Below are positions 42,301 through 44,606 of a stretch of DNA of 44,606 bases, in pieces (the stretch's first letter is position 1; each line of letters starts with the position of its first letter). The translations under genes were made by a program, and so were the position numbers. The notes beneath the pieces are model-generated. The model made no database searches and had not been told where the DNA came from. It saw nothing but the letters and a program-made list of their open reading frames with translations. Origin of the DNA: Candidatus Nitrosopumilus sp. (GTDB taxonomy: Archaea; Thermoproteota; Nitrososphaeria; Nitrososphaerales; Nitrosopumilaceae); contig NZ_JANQTA010000014.1 of NCBI RefSeq assembly GCF_028278985.1, positions 1 through 44,606 of the forward strand, written 5' to 3'.

Positions 42301-44591
42301 AAGTTAACTATGTTGACTTCAGAGATGCCTCTGGTGAAATCGTAGAAGTTGGTGACTCTGCAGGTGTCCGCGCAAACACTGGTTCCGTTAGCCTTGACAG
42401 AACAGTCTATCCAGTTCCATTCGGTGGTACTGCTGACTTTACTGGTGCTAACACAGAATCTCCAGACGGTAGATCCATCTTCCCAGTCCACGCTAGTGGA
42501 TTGACAGATGCAAACTCCGAATTAGATAATGGAGAATTCTTGCTAGGAGGAGATCTAAGCGTACACATTAGAGTAAACGATCCAGACTTTGACGTAAACC
42601 CAGCTGGTGAAGATACAATTGCACAAAACACCACAAACACCAACGTAGGTCCAGTTAAGATCTCTGTTCTCAGAGGTGCTTCAACTGTCGTACTTGGTTA
42701 TGCAGGTGGTCCAGCAGAGCTAAATGGCCCAATTGATGTCGCTGACAACAATGCCAATGCTGCTAGACAATTTGGTCCAATTAACGAAATCGCACCAGAC
42801 GCAGGTATTTACGAATTAGATCTAACTGTTAAATTCACCGATGGTCCAGCTGACGCACAATGCCCATCCAATGTGAGTTACACTCAGATTGGTAACGGTG
42901 ATGGCGATGGCGACACTGATGAAGTTGTAGACAGATTTGATGCAGCAGATGGCGATGGTAATGATTACTGTATCTTACAAGGAGATATTCTCCAAGTAGA
43001 ATACACTGATCCAGCTGACGCTTCTGGTGATATCAACACTGTTACTGATTCAGCAACATTTGACCTTAGAAACGGTGTATTGCAATCCGACAAATCCGTA
43101 TACATTATCGGTTCCGATATGATCTTAACACTCATTGAGCCAGACTTCGATCTTGACAATGATGCTGCTGAGACATATGACTTAGACTTAATCGAATGGG
43201 ACTCTGATGCTGCAACCATTTCCATGGGTAACCTTGGTGGTGCAGCAAATGCAGCCGCATTTGACCCAGAACCAACTGACTTTAGAGAAACAGGTGACAG
43301 CACTGGTATCTTCCAGATTGTTATCGAAATTCCTGAAGAATTAGATGGTGACAGATTAGAAAGAGGAGAAGAAATTATTCTCGAGTATACTGACTGGGGT
43401 CCATCCGGATCTGATTATGTAGGTGATGAAGATGAAGATGTCAACTTGACTGTCTTTACTTCTAACTTCGGAGCAACTGTAGAGCTTGACCAAAAAGTAT
43501 ACTCTTGGACTGACAAAGTTTACATTACTATCGTAGCACCAGATCACAACTTCGACAGTGACTTAGTTGATGAAATCGGTGACACTGATTTAGACCCAAT
43601 AAAGGTCTCAACCAGAGGATCTGATCTTGACAACTATAAACTCGTTGAAACTGGAACCGACACAGGCATCTTTACTGGTGAGGTTATCCTTACTGGTTTC
43701 ACACACGATGCTGATGGTGATTCCACAACTGGTACTGACGGTAATGATGTAGTTTCCGGTACTGCCACAGGTAACGGTCCAACTGATGGACTCTTACCAG
43801 CTGATGATGATGACGGACTTACTGTCTCCTTTGAATTCTCAGAGGATGAAACTGTAGTCGGTTCAGCACTCATTAGATGGAATATCGGTGAAGTTCAATG
43901 GTTAGAAGCAAGCTATCCAGCTAGCGGAACAGGTGTTGTAAGAGTAATTGATCCAGACATGAACTTAGATCCAGAAGCAGTCGACAACTTCGAAGTCGAC
44001 GTGTGGTCTGACTCCGTTGCCGGAGGTATTGACCTTACTGTAACTGAGACAAATGAGGCAACCGGAATCTTCGAAGGTACTGTATTCTTTACAGTTGCTG
44101 ACGAATCATCTGGTCACAGACTCAGAGTCGCAGAAGGTGACACAGTCACCGCAGAATATGAGGACAATACACTACCTGATCCATACACAACTGCAGATGA
44201 ACTTGATATTACTGCCACTTCACTAATTGGTACTGTTGTACCACCTCTCGAGAGAGCACCAGCTGCTAACTTGAGAACAGTTGATGCATTCGGTAACAGC
44301 TTAGATTCTGTTTCCGTTGACCAACAGGTGCAAATCAGTGCTGACTTAGCAAATGGTCAGGATAGAGAGCAATCATTCGCATACTTGGTACAGATTCAGG
44401 ATGCAAACGGTGTCACAGTCTCACTAGCATGGATTACAGGTTCACTATCTGCTGGTCAATCATTCAGCCCAGCTTTATCATGGATTCCAACTGAAGCAGG
44501 AACATACACTGCTACTGCATTCGTTTGGGAGTCTGTTGATAATCCTACGGCATTATCACCACCAGTTAGTACAACTGTCAACGTAAGCTAA
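39381..44591 (+). CDS. slp: S-layer protein
   Basis: 1736 residues. It starts with a signal peptide (KITSLTLMAIMVAGGMTFAV ... AHAA, cleavage near residue 36) and has no cytosolic motifs. The mature chain is acidic (Asp-rich), threonine/asparagine-rich with many N-X-S/T sites, and built of Ig-like units. Repeated pairs of motifs are DPDxNxD (for example at residues ~835, 1061, 1247, 1380, 1518) followed ~50-70 residues later by TGIF-G. Eight cysteines are in close pairs: 129/174, 336/339, 902/951, 1161/1197. Size and style match the N. maritimus S-layer protein as I recall it (about 1,730 residues). Codon use favours C-ending codons (AAC, GAC, TAC, GTC) far more than its neighbours, as in highly expressed genes. 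It makes the outer coat and, given its acidity, may concentrate ammonium near the membrane (published idea for Nitrosopumilus; not visible directly). Confidence 0.9.
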   Translation: MNNEIGRKITSLTLMAIMVAGGMTFAVPGMLPAAHAANANLFVSAENSQFDNYMVGPQVIEVVVIDSDINDTDEGKGEPDVTVNGKILRMVQAVDGNWYGYFADRNQAQIADNTATGNAGSGLDFGSFCSADSADDVLGIDLTDTDGVAIPNATSTGGALVDGNAAGGAITATCDGTAAGVNAALENNVVREPKDVNLMTGVTGGQVGQIGLVSLPGTQGTENWPFVQLYELNPTGNVVVQYNKGGGVQSTTLTFDEADDFAGIELDRGVYPQGAQIHATVTDVWLNIDPTDEDSWTFGANAGNSTAAGPHYQVFDENGQSGGTAIRIADTDILMCEDCQFFLDTNTQGADNEVVTLQDNGDSILVNLNATQGSTAAGANNATAFGVLAATATLGTGSLPVTITEQGPNSGVFGTYDESDESVLKITTDAARGTSATVDYNDSPTTVLVGFDFATIDIQPVDDTWNSGEAIPVVIVDGDQNKNSRVDEDITISDPTFTIIPALATGDPFTIGESTTTPTVNIGNGTISKGAISTAGDAAIGTVGSITIALNATAGNQTSTISVDPFSQRAILDQTANATAQVGFVIVDLKTTMEELQNTISQNGTRNDGVAFNFFNYNVDSFGQSDVSVYLLNKTQNILNTNDEFVNTAGTNAVVLAANATGAEYISLDDLDANLFTDTNPSDNNIGLLFEFEYDGDESNGFVGIDDKEVIVADFMSFGFSDDGVQSGERFANQIIRLEAEETGDNTSTFEGELEYFMVNQLSIQEAGTFEIGTSGDDPTFIVIEDLTDEDAPRISYNDLGADGVVTPVSDQEEAPSHSGVVSLNQDSYKIADTVVITLEDADLNVDSDLIDIFTVVGPGTGATEDMVGSETSQALSFGELGRLLDVTFDDIQWETPDVNSCTADGETDATNSLEDVTTDTGLGATGFTLIETDTESGVFTGDFQIPAFWCRNADTTAVGSEQAYETTTGLDIEVNYVDFRDASGEIVEVGDSAGVRANTGSVSLDRTVYPVPFGGTADFTGANTESPDGRSIFPVHASGLTDANSELDNGEFLLGGDLSVHIRVNDPDFDVNPAGEDTIAQNTTNTNVGPVKISVLRGASTVVLGYAGGPAELNGPIDVADNNANAARQFGPINEIAPDAGIYELDLTVKFTDGPADAQCPSNVSYTQIGNGDGDGDTDEVVDRFDAADGDGNDYCILQGDILQVEYTDPADASGDINTVTDSATFDLRNGVLQSDKSVYIIGSDMILTLIEPDFDLDNDAAETYDLDLIEWDSDAATISMGNLGGAANAAAFDPEPTDFRETGDSTGIFQIVIEIPEELDGDRLERGEEIILEYTDWGPSGSDYVGDEDEDVNLTVFTSNFGATVELDQKVYSWTDKVYITIVAPDHNFDSDLVDEIGDTDLDPIKVSTRGSDLDNYKLVETGTDTGIFTGEVILTGFTHDADGDSTTGTDGNDVVSGTATGNGPTDGLLPADDDDGLTVSFEFSEDETVVGSALIRWNIGEVQWLEASYPASGTGVVRVIDPDMNLDPEAVDNFEVDVWSDSVAGGIDLTVTETNEATGIFEGTVFFTVADESSGHRLRVAEGDTVTAEYEDNTLPDPYTTADELDITATSLIGTVVPPLERAPAANLRTVDAFGNSLDSVSVDQQVQISADLANGQDREQSFAYLVQIQDANGVTVSLAWITGSLSAGQSFSPALSWIPTEAGTYTATAFVWESVDNPTALSPPVSTTVNVS

Positions 44592-44606
44592 AACTAGTTC
44601 ACATTA

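Noticed and set aside
1-44606. CRISPR arrays, insertion sequences, integrases, toxin-antitoxin pairs
   Set aside because: No regularly spaced direct repeats, transposase motifs or att-like duplications were seen, including next to the tRNA gene at 25974-26048.

Overview
The window reads as one contiguous piece of an AT-rich, gene-dense genome of an ammonia-oxidising archaeon (Thaumarchaeota/Nitrososphaerota, Nitrosopumilus-like). The assignment rests on archaeal information-processing genes (S27e, L44e, thermosome, exosome Csl4, Dph2, TiaS, archaeal initiator tRNA), thaumarchaeal small-protein families (DUF5679 zinc ribbon, DUF6659-like, the IPxWV C-terminal motif), a cobalamin cluster, and a giant S-layer protein at the right edge that resembles the Nitrosopumilus maritimus S-layer protein in size and sequence style. 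No insertion sequence, prophage or CRISPR array was seen. The content looks like core chromosome rather than an accessory island.

Layout. 1-1.7 kb: the end of an acidic coiled-coil/zinc-ribbon protein, a lysine-rich phasin-like protein and a small orphan. 1.7-4.2 kb (minus): heme O synthase with an AsnC/Lrp regulator whose start is disrupted, then aspartate-semialdehyde dehydrogenase. 4.3-8.5 kb (plus): a five-gene late cobalamin operon (PLP enzyme, glutaminase-less CobQ, CbiB, CobS, CobY). 8.5-14.1 kb: S27e/L44e, adenine deaminase, thermosome, a ROK sugar kinase and a secreted protein. 14.1-19.9 kb: a minus-strand operon with GMP synthase, divergent pterin genes mptE and folP, and IMP dehydrogenase. 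20-26 kb: a membrane protein, pheA, csl4, a zinc MDR reductase, a TPR protein, dph2, tiaS and initiator tRNA-Met. 26.1-28.5 kb: a secreted PQQ-type sugar dehydrogenase and a class II-like HMG-CoA reductase. 28.5-35.8 kb: a compact histidine operon, hisG-D-C-(HAD phosphatase)-B-H-A-F-I, with no hisE. 36.6-39.2 kb: threonine synthase followed at once by a protein that fuses a ubiquitin/MoaD-like domain to an E1/MoeB-like domain. 39.4-44.6 kb: the S-layer protein.

How the genes fit together. Several biosynthetic routes meet: purines (ade, guaA, guaB), pterin/folate (mptE, folP), cobalamin, histidine, the aspartate family (asd, thrC), phenylalanine (pheA) and isoprenoid lipids (HMGR). Many genes have a TATA-like box centred about 25 bases before the start codon, which suggests mostly leaderless transcripts. 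Internal operon genes use overlapping starts or occasional Shine-Dalgarno sites.

Most interesting points: (i) the ubiquitin-like/E1 fusion with an internal Gly-Gly, next to a PLP enzyme, which may be a sulfur-carrier or protein-modification system; (ii) CobQ without its glutaminase domain in an organism that lives on ammonia; (iii) a HAD enzyme in the his operon as a candidate histidinol-phosphatase; (iv) an AsnC regulator whose DNA-binding domain has no normal start codon in frame; (v) two 15-bp palindromes placed just upstream of the thrC and S-layer TATA boxes; (vi) a paired-cysteine pattern in the S-layer protein.
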